Notes under the pieces: generated by a model | What the model was told of the DNA's origin: nothing | Seen by the model: only the letters and a program-made list of their open reading frames with translations | Databases searched by the model: none | Program-made: the position numbers and the translations under genes | Part shown: in pieces, positions 17,220 to 26,527 of the stretch | Numbering within the stretch: the stretch's first letter is position 1 | How the letters are laid out: every line of letters begins with the position of its first letter | NCBI RefSeq assembly: GCF_008692195.1 | Contig: NZ_RXOM01000068.1 | Location: 1 to 64,000 of the forward strand | Length of the DNA stretch: 64,000 nucleotides | Reading direction: 5' to 3' | From: Salegentibacter sp. R32 | Lineage (GTDB): Bacteria; Bacteroidota; Bacteroidia; Flavobacteriales; Flavobacteriaceae

Positions 17220-18026
17220 ATGAAAAAAATGAATGTAAAATCAGTATTAGCAATCTTTTTAGGATTAGTTTTATTTACTTCTTGTAGCGATGACGATGAT
17301 TCTTCAACAGGAAATAGTGAAGGCAACGCTAGAATGTCTGTGAAATTAGTAGATGCTCCCGGCGATTATGAAGCGGTGAATATTGATGTAGAAGATGTTG
17401 TGATTAAATACGAAGGTGATGAAGCTGAATATCATGTAGGCGAAGTAAATGCCGGAATTTATGATTTGTTAGAGTTGACAGGAGGGCAAAGTGCTAATTT
17501 AGCCATTGATGAAGAAATCCCTGCAGGTGACATTTCTCAAATTAGATTGGTCTTGGGAACAGAGAACACTGTAGTTGTAGATGGAGAAACGATGGATTTA
17601 CAAACTCCGAGTGCACAACAATCAGGTTTAAAAATTAATTTAAACGAAACTTTAGAAGATGGTATTCTATATGAGTATGTTTTAGATTTTGATGTAGAAG
17701 CATCTGTTGTAGAGCAAGGAAACGGAGGTTATTTGCTAAAGCCTGTAATAAGAGCTAGTAAGTTGGCCGTTACAGGGATTATTTCAGGAACTGTAACTCC
17801 TAGCACGATGCAAACTTTAGTAACCGCTACAAGTGCAGACGGTAATGTTGTCGTTTCAGCATATACCGATGCAAATGGTAATTATACTTTGTACGGTTTA
17901 CCTGAAGGTTCGTATACTTTAACTTTTACTCCGGAAATAGGTCTTGATTTAGATATTCAAATTCTTGAAAATATTGGAGTAGATGTTGAACAGACCACCA
18001 CTGTTGAAGTGGTAACTTTTCAGTAA
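17220..18026 (+). CDS. DUF4382 lipoprotein with carboxypeptidase-regulatory-like tail
   Basis: A 268-residue exported lipoprotein. Several in-frame starts exist (17169 TTG, 17217 and 17220 ATG); an ATG at 17217-17229 directly precedes a good signal peptide with lipobox FTSC followed by an Asp run. The DUF4382 domain (about 25-175) has the signature 'MSVKLVDAPGDYEAVNIDVEDV', and its end is marked by LKPVIRASKLAVTG. A transthyretin/carboxypeptidase-regulatory-like beta domain (about 185-268) follows with 'DANGNYTLYGLPEGSY'. It probably sits on the envelope surface. It is monocistronic with a clear terminator. Confidence 0.82.
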   Translation: MKKMNVKSVLAIFLGLVLFTSCSDDDDSSTGNSEGNARMSVKLVDAPGDYEAVNIDVEDVVIKYEGDEAEYHVGEVNAGIYDLLELTGGQSANLAIDEEIPAGDISQIRLVLGTENTVVVDGETMDLQTPSAQQSGLKINLNETLEDGILYEYVLDFDVEASVVEQGNGGYLLKPVIRASKLAVTGIISGTVTPSTMQTLVTATSADGNVVVSAYTDANGNYTLYGLPEGSYTLTFTPEIGLDLDIQILENIGVDVEQTTTVEVVTFQ

Positions 18027-18042
18027 CACACAATAAAGTTAT

Positions 18043-18078
18043 AAAGAGTGAGATAATGTTTTTTCTCGCTCTTTTTTT
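18043..18078 (+). terminator. Rho-independent terminator after the DUF4382 gene
   Basis: The stem AAAGAGTGAGA / TCTCGCTCTTT (one G-T wobble) has a 10-base loop and is followed by TTTT, 17 bases after the stop codon. Confidence 0.85.
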
Positions 18079-18281
18079 ATTTTCTTCAAAAAAATTGCAA
18101 CACAAAAATATCTCTTAAGTCTTTTGAATAAAAGACTTAAAAATTGCTCCATTTTAACGATTCATTTTATATTTGAAAACTCTGTTATTTTAACCAAATA
18201 TTAACAATATTAAATGAATATTTTGGGACTTTGCCAAGTCTTAGAAAGAGAATAGAATGAATTTAATTTTAGTTATAAATT

Positions 18282-19283
18282 ATGGAAGAAAACACATCCG
18301 TAGATATTGCAGGTTTAAATGAAAAAATACAACGGGAAAGTGCGTTTGTAGATTTATTGACCAATGAAATGAACAAAGTAATCGTGGGTCAAAAACATAT
18401 GGTCGAGCGATTATTAATCGGTTTATTGGGGCAGGGTCATATCTTGTTGGAAGGAGTTCCCGGATTGGCAAAAACCTTGGCGATTAATACCCTTTCCAAA
18501 GCAGTAAAAGGAAGTTTTAGCAGGATTCAATTTACACCAGATTTACTTCCTGCCGATGTAGTAGGAACGATGATTTATAATATGAAGGTGAATGACTTCA
18601 GCATTAAAAAAGGTCCAATTTTCGCTAATTTCGTATTGGCAGATGAGATTAACCGTGCGCCGGCCAAAGTACAATCCGCGTTACTGGAAGCGATGCAAGA
18701 AAAACAAGTTACCATTGGTGAGCAAACCTTTGTATTAGACAAACCATTTTTGGTAATGGCAACGCAAAATCCGGTAGAACAAGAAGGAACTTACCCATTG
18801 CCCGAAGCGCAAGTTGACCGTTTTATGCTGAAAACTGTCATCGATTATCCTAAACTGGAAGAAGAGCAATTGGTCGTGAGAGCCAACTTAAAAGGTTCTT
18901 TCGAGAAAGTGAATCCGGTGGTTTCGTTAGAGCAAATTTTAACCGCTCAACAAGCCGTTCGTGAAGTTTATATGGATGAAAAAATTGAAAAATATATTCT
19001 CGATATCATTTTTGCGACCCGTTACCCTGAGAAATATAAACTAGAATCCTTAAAACCATTAATCTCTTTTGGAGCTTCACCAAGGGGTAGTATTAACTTG
19101 GCAACAGCAGCTAAATGTTATGCTTTTATCAAAAGGAGAGGTTACGTAATCCCAGAAGACGTAAGAGCGGTAGTGATGGATATTTTACGTCACAGAATCG
19201 GAATCACCTATGAAGCCGAAGCCGAAAATATCACTTCAGAAGATATTGTAGGTAAAATCGTAAATGAAATTGAAGTGCCATAG
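18282..19283 (+). CDS. MoxR-family AAA+ ATPase
   Basis: A 333-residue MoxR ATPase, a chaperone-like AAA+ protein thought to load or mature metal/von Willebrand proteins of the Bat system. Walker A is GVPGLAKT (58-65), Walker B ends in D120-E121 (LADEINRAP), and the Arg-finger region (LPEAQVDRFM) is intact. Length and start are standard. It opens a tight operon with the DUF58 and batA-E genes. The 255-base upstream gap should hold the operon promoter, but no perfect TAnnTTTG octamer was found there. Confidence 0.95.
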   Translation: MEENTSVDIAGLNEKIQRESAFVDLLTNEMNKVIVGQKHMVERLLIGLLGQGHILLEGVPGLAKTLAINTLSKAVKGSFSRIQFTPDLLPADVVGTMIYNMKVNDFSIKKGPIFANFVLADEINRAPAKVQSALLEAMQEKQVTIGEQTFVLDKPFLVMATQNPVEQEGTYPLPEAQVDRFMLKTVIDYPKLEEEQLVVRANLKGSFEKVNPVVSLEQILTAQQAVREVYMDEKIEKYILDIIFATRYPEKYKLESLKPLISFGASPRGSINLATAAKCYAFIKRRGYVIPEDVRAVVMDILRHRIGITYEAEAENITSEDIVGKIVNEIEVP

Positions 19284-19338
19284 AATAGACAAAACTGGTT
19301 AATTTTTTTCAGTTGAAAATCTAATCTGATGCGGAATA

Positions 19339-20205
19339 ATGAACACGAAAGAACTTCTTAAAAAAGTAAGAAAAATAGAAATTAAAACACGGCGGTTAAG
19401 CAACCACGTGTTTGGTGGTGAATATCATTCAACCTTTAAAGGTCGTGGGATGACCTTTAGCGAAGTACGTCAATATCAATTTGGTGATGATGTGCGTAGT
19501 ATTGATTGGAATGTAACCGCACGTTATAACGAACCTTTTGTAAAAGTTTTTGAAGAAGAACGTGAATTGACCATGATGTTGGTAGCCGATGTTTCGGGCT
19601 CTGAGTTTTTTGGTTCTACCGAAACCTTCAAAAAAGATATCATCACTGAAATTGCTGCAACTTTGGCTTTTTCAGCAACCCAAAATAACGATAAAATAGG
19701 TTTGTTACTCTTTTCTGATGAGGTTGAATTATACATCCCGCCTAAAAAAGGGCGTTCTCACGTGTTGCGGATTATTCGGGAGCTGTTAGAATTTCAACCG
19801 AAAAGCAAACAAACAGACCTTTCCAAAGCCCTAAAGTTTCTTCAGAATATGATGAAGAAAAAAGCTATCGTGTTTATTCTTTCAGATTTTCTAACCGATG
19901 ATTATCAGCATACACTCAAAATTATGGGTAATAAACATGACGTTACCGGAATTCGGGTTTACGATAAACGTGAAGAAGAAATGCCCAATGTGGGAATGGT
20001 GCAAATGCAAGATGAAGAAACCGGAGAGCTTATTTGGGTAAATACCGGTTCCAAATCAGTAAGGACAGGTTATGCCAAATATTTTAGAGAGCGAGCAGAT
20101 TATTTTCAGTCCAGTTTTAGGTTGAGTGGTTCAGGAAGCATTAATACCCGAACAGATGAAAGTTATGTAAAAAAATTGTTGGGCTATTTTAAACAGAGAG
20201 GTTAA
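19339..20205 (+). CDS. DUF58 domain protein of the Bat operon
   Basis: A 288-residue cytoplasmic DUF58 protein with a degenerate von Willebrand A fold. It shows the family signature GDDVRSIDWNVTARYNEPFVK and a MIDAS-like DVSGS motif near residues 81-85. It is a fixed companion of MoxR ATPases and the natural client or adaptor of the preceding gene product. It lies 55 bases after moxR and one base before the next gene. Confidence 0.93.
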   Translation: MNTKELLKKVRKIEIKTRRLSNHVFGGEYHSTFKGRGMTFSEVRQYQFGDDVRSIDWNVTARYNEPFVKVFEEERELTMMLVADVSGSEFFGSTETFKKDIITEIAATLAFSATQNNDKIGLLLFSDEVELYIPPKKGRSHVLRIIRELLEFQPKSKQTDLSKALKFLQNMMKKKAIVFILSDFLTDDYQHTLKIMGNKHDVTGIRVYDKREEEMPNVGMVQMQDEETGELIWVNTGSKSVRTGYAKYFRERADYFQSSFRLSGSGSINTRTDESYVKKLLGYFKQRG

Positions 20206-20206
20206 C

Positions 20207-21841
20207 ATGAAGCAGTTACTAGAGCAAATATCAGTCAACAAGTTGATGCTTTTTGCGGTATTGGGAGTGCTTTTTCTTCAGCAAACTTCGGCGCAGGAAA
20301 TTTCATCTTCCATCGATACCAGCCAAATAAAAATAGGCGAACAGATTCGCTATAAAATAAATGTGGAGGCAGATACCACTTCCACCATCGTATTTCCCGA
20401 AGGGCAAACCTTTATGCCACTGGAAATGGTGGAAGCTTATAAAATAGATACCACCAAACTCAAGGATGCCAAAAGTTGGAAGTTAACCCGTGAATATGCT
20501 TTAACTCAATGGGATTCTGGAGGCTATACCATTCCTAGACAGAAAATTCAGGTAAATAATCAATCCTTTTTTACCGATTCTGTAAAAGTGGAAGTCGCTA
20601 CCGTTGCTGTCGATACCACCAAACAAGAAATTTTTCCTATTAAACCCACTATCGAAATTGAAAAACCTATGCAATTTCCTTTATGGATATTGTGGGTGTT
20701 CATAGGATTATTGGTTATAGCGGGAATTGTTTTCTTGATTATCAAGCTCCGTAAGCGAAAACTGGAAAAAGAAAAGCAGTTGCCGCCTTACGAGCAAGCC
20801 ATGCAAACGCTTCATAAGTTAGATGAAAGTAAGACCTTGGAACAAGGAGAAATGAAAACTTACTATTCAACCCTAACCACTGCTATAAAAAGATATATCG
20901 ATGAAGAAATTGACGAGCGGGCGTTGGAGAGTACCACAGATGAATTAATCACGAGATTAAATAGGTTGAAGAAAAATCAGAAGATTCATCTTGATCAAAA
21001 AGTCATTGACGAATTAGCTGAAATCTTACGAAGAGCAGATTTAATAAAGTTTGCCGGTGGCGGAATGGACAAACTTACCGCCAAAAACGACCGAAAACTT
21101 ATAGAAGAAGACATCAATAGTATTAAACAATCAAAGCCAGAACCTACTGAAGAAGAACGTTTGCAAGACGAAGCTTATCGGGAAGAAAAACGCCGAAAGA
21201 AAAAAAGAAGAACAATTATTTTTTCTGTTGCGGGAGGTGTTTTTCTAATTCTTGCGGTAGTTATAGGTTTTGTTGTGGTTAAAGGTTACAACACGGTAAA
21301 AGACCAAGTGTTCGGTACGCCTACCAAAGAATTATTGCAAGGTGAATGGGTTACCAGTGAATACGGTAATCCACCCGTAAAAGTTTCAACTCCGGAAGTT
21401 TTAAGAAGAAGTTCAGATTCTCTCAATTTACCAACTCAAGGTCAAGCTCCAAATCCAGAGATATTTACTTATGGAGCTTTAATGGGGAATTTTCATATCA
21501 TGGTAACAACGGTTCCTTTTCCTCCCAACACTAAATTTGATTTTGATAAAGCAGTGGATGGCATTTATAATGAGATGGAAAAAAATGGTGCACGAAACAT
21601 TTTAATGAAAGATGAAAAATTTACCATTCCATCAGGACAAGAAGGCGTAAAGGTTTTTGGAAGTGCAGTTTACAAAAACCTACTAACGCAAAAAGATGAA
21701 GAAAAAAGTTATACTATTTTGAATCTTGCTGTGAATGGCGGTTTTGAGCAAATCATGATTATTTACAATAAGAATGATGAATATGCCGAAGAGATTGCGA
21801 ATAGGGTAATTAATTCTGTTGAATTTAATAGCGAAAATTAA
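20207..21841 (+). CDS. Bat-operon membrane protein with BatD-like N-terminus
   Basis: A 544-residue protein in the Bat operon. A signal sequence (about 12-29, ending SAQ) precedes an extracytoplasmic beta-rich domain like the BatD/oxygen-tolerance N-terminus. Transmembrane helix 1 is at about 156-180, followed by a cytoplasmic charged helical segment like DUF4381 (EEIDERALESTTDEL). Transmembrane helix 2 is at about 335-360, and a C-terminal domain of about 180 residues ends the protein. I do not recognise that C-terminal domain. Its stop overlaps the start of batA by one base (TAATG). It probably connects the periplasmic and cytoplasmic sides of the complex. Confidence 0.78.
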   Translation: MKQLLEQISVNKLMLFAVLGVLFLQQTSAQEISSSIDTSQIKIGEQIRYKINVEADTTSTIVFPEGQTFMPLEMVEAYKIDTTKLKDAKSWKLTREYALTQWDSGGYTIPRQKIQVNNQSFFTDSVKVEVATVAVDTTKQEIFPIKPTIEIEKPMQFPLWILWVFIGLLVIAGIVFLIIKLRKRKLEKEKQLPPYEQAMQTLHKLDESKTLEQGEMKTYYSTLTTAIKRYIDEEIDERALESTTDELITRLNRLKKNQKIHLDQKVIDELAEILRRADLIKFAGGGMDKLTAKNDRKLIEEDINSIKQSKPEPTEEERLQDEAYREEKRRKKKRRTIIFSVAGGVFLILAVVIGFVVVKGYNTVKDQVFGTPTKELLQGEWVTSEYGNPPVKVSTPEVLRRSSDSLNLPTQGQAPNPEIFTYGALMGNFHIMVTTVPFPPNTKFDFDKAVDGIYNEMEKNGARNILMKDEKFTIPSGQEGVKVFGSAVYKNLLTQKDEEKSYTILNLAVNGGFEQIMIIYNKNDEYAEEIANRVINSVEFNSEN

Positions 21842-22857
21842 TGTTCGATTTTAATTTTAATAACATCACTTTTGAAAATCCTCAATGGTTTTGGCTGTTT
21901 TTGCTTTTTCCATTGCTCATTGCTTGGTATATCTGGAAAAGGAATAAACAAACCCCGGAAGTAAAAATATCCAGCATTAAAGGTTTTAAAGTAAAACAAG
22001 GCTTGTTGCCGAAGTTGAGACCGGTTTTGCTGTTACTTCGGTTGTTAAGTTTAGCCTTACTCATCACGGCAATGGCAAGACCAAGAACGGTAGATGTAAC
22101 TTCAAGAACCAAAAAAACGCAAGGGATAGATATTGTCATGTCTATAGATGTTTCCCCAAGTATGTTGGCAAGAGATTTAAAACCCAACCGTTTGGAAGCT
22201 TTAAAAGAAGTAGCGGCAGACTTTATTAACGACCGTACCAACGACCGAATTGGGTTGGTGGTTTATTCCGGAGAGAGTTTTACCAAAACCCCAATTACCA
22301 GCGACAAAAGTATTGTGCAAAGTGCGTTGCGTGACGTTCAGTATAGCGATTTACTGGAAAACGGAACCGCTATCGGGATGGGCTTGGCAACATCGGTTAA
22401 CCGTTTAAAAGAAAGTAAAGCTAAAAGTAAAGTCATTATTTTACTTTCAGACGGGGTGAATAACGCCGGATTTATAGATCCACAAATCGCCACCGAACTA
22501 GCCGAAGAATATGACATTAAAGTGTATACCATTGGTTTAGGTTCTAACGGGACAGCAATGGGACCTATCGGAATTTCTCCCAAAGGACAATTGAGATATG
22601 GACCTACCAAAGTTCAGATAGATGAAGAATTATTAAAACAAATTGCCAACCAGACCGGCGGAAAATACTTTCGGGCGACCAATAATGAAAAGCTGGAGGC
22701 AATTTATGAGGAAATCAATAAATTGGAAAAAACAGAAATAGAAGAATCTAAGTTTTATAATTACGAAGAAAAATACAGGCCCTTGGTTATCTTAGCAGGA
22801 ATTCTATTTCTATTGGAAATTTTATTAAGAAACACCGTATTTAGAAGTTTTGTATAA
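21841..22857 (+). CDS. batA: BatA, von Willebrand A membrane protein
   Basis: A 338-residue VWA membrane protein. N-terminal helices at about 11-27 and 58-76 and a C-terminal helix at about 310-330 flank a VWA domain whose MIDAS starts with DVSPS (about 103-107), followed by MLARDLKPNRLEA. BatA is part of the Bacteroides aerotolerance system, proposed to act with BatB-E and MoxR in the envelope under oxidative stress. It abuts batB with no gap, and the two are paralogues. Confidence 0.93.
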   Translation: MFDFNFNNITFENPQWFWLFLLFPLLIAWYIWKRNKQTPEVKISSIKGFKVKQGLLPKLRPVLLLLRLLSLALLITAMARPRTVDVTSRTKKTQGIDIVMSIDVSPSMLARDLKPNRLEALKEVAADFINDRTNDRIGLVVYSGESFTKTPITSDKSIVQSALRDVQYSDLLENGTAIGMGLATSVNRLKESKAKSKVIILLSDGVNNAGFIDPQIATELAEEYDIKVYTIGLGSNGTAMGPIGISPKGQLRYGPTKVQIDEELLKQIANQTGGKYFRATNNEKLEAIYEEINKLEKTEIEESKFYNYEEKYRPLVILAGILFLLEILLRNTVFRSFV

Positions 22858-23907
22858 ATGGTAGTATTAGAAGAAAAAATATTCTTTTGGCTGTTACTGG
22901 CAATCCCGGTGGTTTTGCTGTTGTATTTTCTAAACATTCTTTGGAAAAAAAGAACACAGAAAAAATTTGCTACTACGACATCGCTAGAGCGTTTAAGTCC
23001 GAATAAATCCAAATTTAAACCAGTTTTAAAAGTGATTTTGTGGAGTTTAGCGATTGCCTTTTTAACCATGGCGATGGTCAACCCTAAAATTGGTTCTAAA
23101 ATGGAAACCGTCAAACGCGAAGGAATCGACATTGTGTTCGCAATTGATGTAAGTAAAAGTATGTTGGCCGAAGATATTGCGCCCAATCGTTTAGAAAAGT
23201 CGAAGCAATTGGTTACGCAAATCATCAATAATTTAACCAGTGATCGCATTGGGATTATCGCGTATGCAGGCTCGGCATTTCCGCAGTTACCCATTACCAC
23301 AGACTATGGTTCAGCCAAACTATTTCTACAGGCGATGAATACCGATATGGTTTCCAGTCAAGGAACTGCCATTAATGAAGCTATTGAGTTGGCGCAAACC
23401 TATTACAATGATGAATCTGAAACTAATCGTGTTTTATTTCTTATCAGTGATGGGGAAGACCACGGAGGTGATATTGCCGATATTGCTGAACAAGCCGCCG
23501 AAAAAGGTATTCGTATTTTTACCATCGGCGTAGGAACCAGCAAAGGAGGGCCAATTCCTATCAAGAGAAATAATGTCATTCAATCTTACAAGAAAGATAG
23601 AAGTGGAGAAACCGTAATTACGCGTTTAGATGAAGCTACCTTAAAACAAATTTCAGAAGAAACCAACGGCGAATACATTAGTGGTACAAACACAAACGAA
23701 GTAATAGACAAAGTCAACGAGATTTTGGCGAATATTGAAAAAACCGAATTCGAGAGCAAACAATTTGCAGATTATAAAGACCAGTTTCAATGGTTTTTAG
23801 GCTTTGGCATACTTTTTATAGTATTAGATGTGTTTATTTTAGAAAGAAAAACGGCTTGGATTAGACGCCTTAACCTGTTTAATGAAAAGAAAGAAGATGA
23901 AGTGTAA
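22858..23907 (+). CDS. batB: BatB, von Willebrand A membrane protein
   Basis: A 349-residue paralogue of the preceding BatA. Two N-terminal hydrophobic helices (about 8-25 and 57-74), a VWA domain with an intact MIDAS DVSKS followed by MLAEDIAPNRLEKSK, and a C-terminal helix near 307-327 are seen. BatB works with BatA in the Bat complex. The start codon follows the batA stop directly, and the end overlaps batC by up to 26 bases, so translation is coupled. Confidence 0.93.
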   Translation: MVVLEEKIFFWLLLAIPVVLLLYFLNILWKKRTQKKFATTTSLERLSPNKSKFKPVLKVILWSLAIAFLTMAMVNPKIGSKMETVKREGIDIVFAIDVSKSMLAEDIAPNRLEKSKQLVTQIINNLTSDRIGIIAYAGSAFPQLPITTDYGSAKLFLQAMNTDMVSSQGTAINEAIELAQTYYNDESETNRVLFLISDGEDHGGDIADIAEQAAEKGIRIFTIGVGTSKGGPIPIKRNNVIQSYKKDRSGETVITRLDEATLKQISEETNGEYISGTNTNEVIDKVNEILANIEKTEFESKQFADYKDQFQWFLGFGILFIVLDVFILERKTAWIRRLNLFNEKKEDEV

Positions 23908-24757
23908 GCTTATTATATTTTTACTCATTGGTTTGACAGCTTTTCAGCTTCAGGCACAAAATAAAGAAGGAGAAAAAAGAAAGCGTGAAGCTAGGGTTCT
24001 TGCTGCGGAAGCTCAAGAGGCGATGGCAGAAAATAACTTTATTGATGCCGAAGCTAAATACCGAAAAGCCATCTCTAAAGACCCCGATAATGCTGAATTA
24101 AAATATAACCTGGGAACCGTTTACCATAACAAAGAAAAAAATCCGGAAGCTTTCTCTAGATTAAATCAATCTGCCAAAATAGCAGAAAGTAAAGCATTAA
24201 AACACAGCGCTTATCACAATCAAGGAAATACTTTTATGAAAGAAGAAAAGTATGAAGAGGCGGTGCAAGCTTATAAAAACGCTTTACGCAATGACCCAAC
24301 CGATGATGAAACCCGTTACAATCTTGCTGTAGCCAAAGAAAAGGCGAAGAAAAAACAACAAGACCAAGAGAAGCAAAAAGACAAGGACAAGGAAGATAAT
24401 AAAGAAAAAGACAAGAATAACGAAGGAAATCAGGAAGGAGAAGACCAGAATAAAGAAAATAAAAATCAAGATAACCAAGGCGACGAAGGCAAGAAAGAAG
24501 AAGATAAAGAAAAACAAAACCAGCAGCAGAAAAAAGAAGGCGAAGGCGATCAAAAGAAAAACCAACAACAACAGCAAGACAGTGGTGAAAAAGGAGATGA
24601 AAAGAGTGAGCAGCCGCAGCCGCAAGAAGGTAAAATGTCTCCGCAGCAAATAAAAAACCTGTTAGAAGCCATGGAAAATCAAGAAAAAGAAGTTCAAGAT
24701 AAAATCAATGCCCGCAGAGCAAAAGGGCAACGAAATAATACAGATAAAGATTGGTAA
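23882..24757 (+). CDS. batC: BatC, TPR protein with long charged tail
   Basis: A 291-residue exported TPR protein. The ATG at 23882 is used here; an in-frame ATG at 23897 also gives a good signal peptide and reduces the overlap with batB. Three TPR motifs span about 30-150 (PDNAELKYNLGTVYHNK, 'AYHNQGNTFMKEEKYEEAV'). Residues about 155-250 are an extreme Lys/Glu/Asp/Gln/Asn-rich low-complexity stretch, predicted to be disordered, and a short conserved helix (MSPQQIKNLLEAMENQE) follows. The tail may bind partners in the periplasm. The final stop overlaps batD by one base. Confidence 0.88.
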   Translation: MKRKKMKCKLIIFLLIGLTAFQLQAQNKEGEKRKREARVLAAEAQEAMAENNFIDAEAKYRKAISKDPDNAELKYNLGTVYHNKEKNPEAFSRLNQSAKIAESKALKHSAYHNQGNTFMKEEKYEEAVQAYKNALRNDPTDDETRYNLAVAKEKAKKKQQDQEKQKDKDKEDNKEKDKNNEGNQEGEDQNKENKNQDNQGDEGKKEEDKEKQNQQQKKEGEGDQKKNQQQQQDSGEKGDEKSEQPQPQEGKMSPQQIKNLLEAMENQEKEVQDKINARRAKGQRNNTDKDW

Positions 24758-26526
24758 TGAAGCTGAAACAAATTTTATTCATACTTACCTTATTTGTTTC
24801 CTTTACCGGATTGGCACAAGTAGAATTTGAAGCCAAAGCCAGTAGAGAAAAACTAGGCGTGAACGAGCGTTTGCGTATAGATTTTACAATGAATCAAGAT
24901 GGAGATAATTTTAATCCACCGGATTTTCGGGGATTCAAAGTCATTGGTGGTCCCAATCAATCTATCAGTCAGAGTTTTGTGAATGGGAAACGTTCCTTTC
25001 AAAAAAAATATAGTTACTATTTGCAACCCAACGGAAGAGGAAATTTCACCATAGGTCAGGCAACTATTGAAATACAAGGACAAACCTACAAAACGCCTCC
25101 TATTGATGTGGAAATTACTGCAGCGGTAGATAAGCCTACTGATGGCAGCAATCCTGAAATTATCGCGGCAGATAACATTCATCTTGTGGTAAATGTTTCC
25201 GATAGAACGCCCTATTTAAATGAAGGTATTTCCATTGAATATAGATTGTATTTTAGTCAAGACGTCAATGTTCGTCAGTGGTATCCTAAAGACGTTCCGC
25301 AATACACAGATTTCTGGAGTCAAGATATCGATATTCCTCAGTATAGTGCAAAAGAAGATTTGTACAAAGGAGACCCATATCAATACGTAACTGTAAAGAA
25401 AACGGTATTGTATCCGCAGAAAACCGGAGAGCTGAAAATAGATCCTTTAACTTTTACCGTTCCCGTCAATGTTCCTTCAGACCGGCGTGATATTTTTGGA
25501 AGAAGATTATATGAAACGGTGGAAAGAACGGTAGCTTCCCCCAGCACCATCATTAACGTAAAAGCATTACCAACTGAAGGGAAACCGGCTAATTTCACAG
25601 GAGCCGTAGGAAGTTTTGACTTTAAAGTGACCAACAGTAAAGACCAATTGGATGCCAATGAATCTTTACAGGTAAAACTTCAGGTGAATGGAAACGGAAA
25701 CTTAAAACTATTTCAACTTCCGAAGTTAAATTTACCTGCTTCCTTAGAAGTATATGAGCCTGAACATCAGGAAAATGTAAATACCAATATGAACGGAATG
25801 TATGGAAATATTTCTGATAGTTATACCGTGGTTCCACAATCTAAAGGGAAATACCCTATAAATCCGGTGAGTTTTTCTTATTTCGACCCAAGAAGTGAAA
25901 CTTATAAAACGATAACGTCCAGAGAATTATTGATTAATGTTGAAAACGGTCCTGCAAGAGTAAACACTCCGGTAGCTACTGCAGATTCTAACAGTGTTTC
26001 CAAACAACCGGTTGCTTCCGCAGGTAAACAATTTAGGTATATAGACTTAGAACCGAATTTAAAACCAAAGAACAGCGGTGAATTTTTTAAAAGTGCGGGA
26101 TTTTGGACAGCTTTAATCGCTCCGTTACTATTAATTCCCATCGGAATAGTTACTGGTAGAAGACGTGAAAGTTCGATGAGTGATGTGGAAGGAAAACGCT
26201 CTAAAAAAGCAGATAAACTCGCTAGAAAATATTTATCTGAAGCCAGAAAAAATCTAGGAGATCAAAAGCAATTTTATGAGTCTTTAGAACGTGCGCTGCA
26301 TAATTATTTAAAAGCGAAGCTTTCCATCCGGACCGGTGAAATGAGTAAAGAGAAAATAAAATCTTTACTCGCTGAAAAAGGAGTAGGAGCGGAAACCATA
26401 AACTCTTTTATTGGTATTTTAGAAAGTTGCGAATTTGCCCGTTACACGCCAACTTCTAATGTAGGAATGCAGCAAGATTATGATAAAGCCAAAAAAACAA
26501 TTTCAGAATTAGATAAGCAGTTGTAA
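24757..26526 (+). CDS. batD: BatD, oxygen tolerance membrane protein
   Basis: A 589-residue BatD. The ATG at 24757 is preferred over the TTG two codons upstream, because it overlaps the batC stop (TAATG) and leads directly into a signal peptide (ending GLAQ). A large extracytoplasmic part of repeated Ig-like beta domains (about 20-435) has the family signature 'LNVRL/IEYRLYFSQDVN'-like strands. A single transmembrane helix (about 446-466) and a cytoplasmic helical region of about 120 residues end the protein. It belongs to the Bacteroides aerotolerance set and is membrane-anchored beside BatA/B. Confidence 0.92.
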   Translation: MKLKQILFILTLFVSFTGLAQVEFEAKASREKLGVNERLRIDFTMNQDGDNFNPPDFRGFKVIGGPNQSISQSFVNGKRSFQKKYSYYLQPNGRGNFTIGQATIEIQGQTYKTPPIDVEITAAVDKPTDGSNPEIIAADNIHLVVNVSDRTPYLNEGISIEYRLYFSQDVNVRQWYPKDVPQYTDFWSQDIDIPQYSAKEDLYKGDPYQYVTVKKTVLYPQKTGELKIDPLTFTVPVNVPSDRRDIFGRRLYETVERTVASPSTIINVKALPTEGKPANFTGAVGSFDFKVTNSKDQLDANESLQVKLQVNGNGNLKLFQLPKLNLPASLEVYEPEHQENVNTNMNGMYGNISDSYTVVPQSKGKYPINPVSFSYFDPRSETYKTITSRELLINVENGPARVNTPVATADSNSVSKQPVASAGKQFRYIDLEPNLKPKNSGEFFKSAGFWTALIAPLLLIPIGIVTGRRRESSMSDVEGKRSKKADKLARKYLSEARKNLGDQKQFYESLERALHNYLKAKLSIRTGEMSKEKIKSLLAEKGVGAETINSFIGILESCEFARYTPTSNVGMQQDYDKAKKTISELDKQL

Positions 26527-26527
26527 G

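Noticed and set aside
24284-24649. Minus-strand ORF of 121 residues made mostly of Leu, Phe and Val, which looks like a membrane protein
   Set aside because: It is the antisense of the Lys/Glu/Gln-rich tail of batC; purine-rich codons read backwards give Leu/Phe. It has no support of its own.
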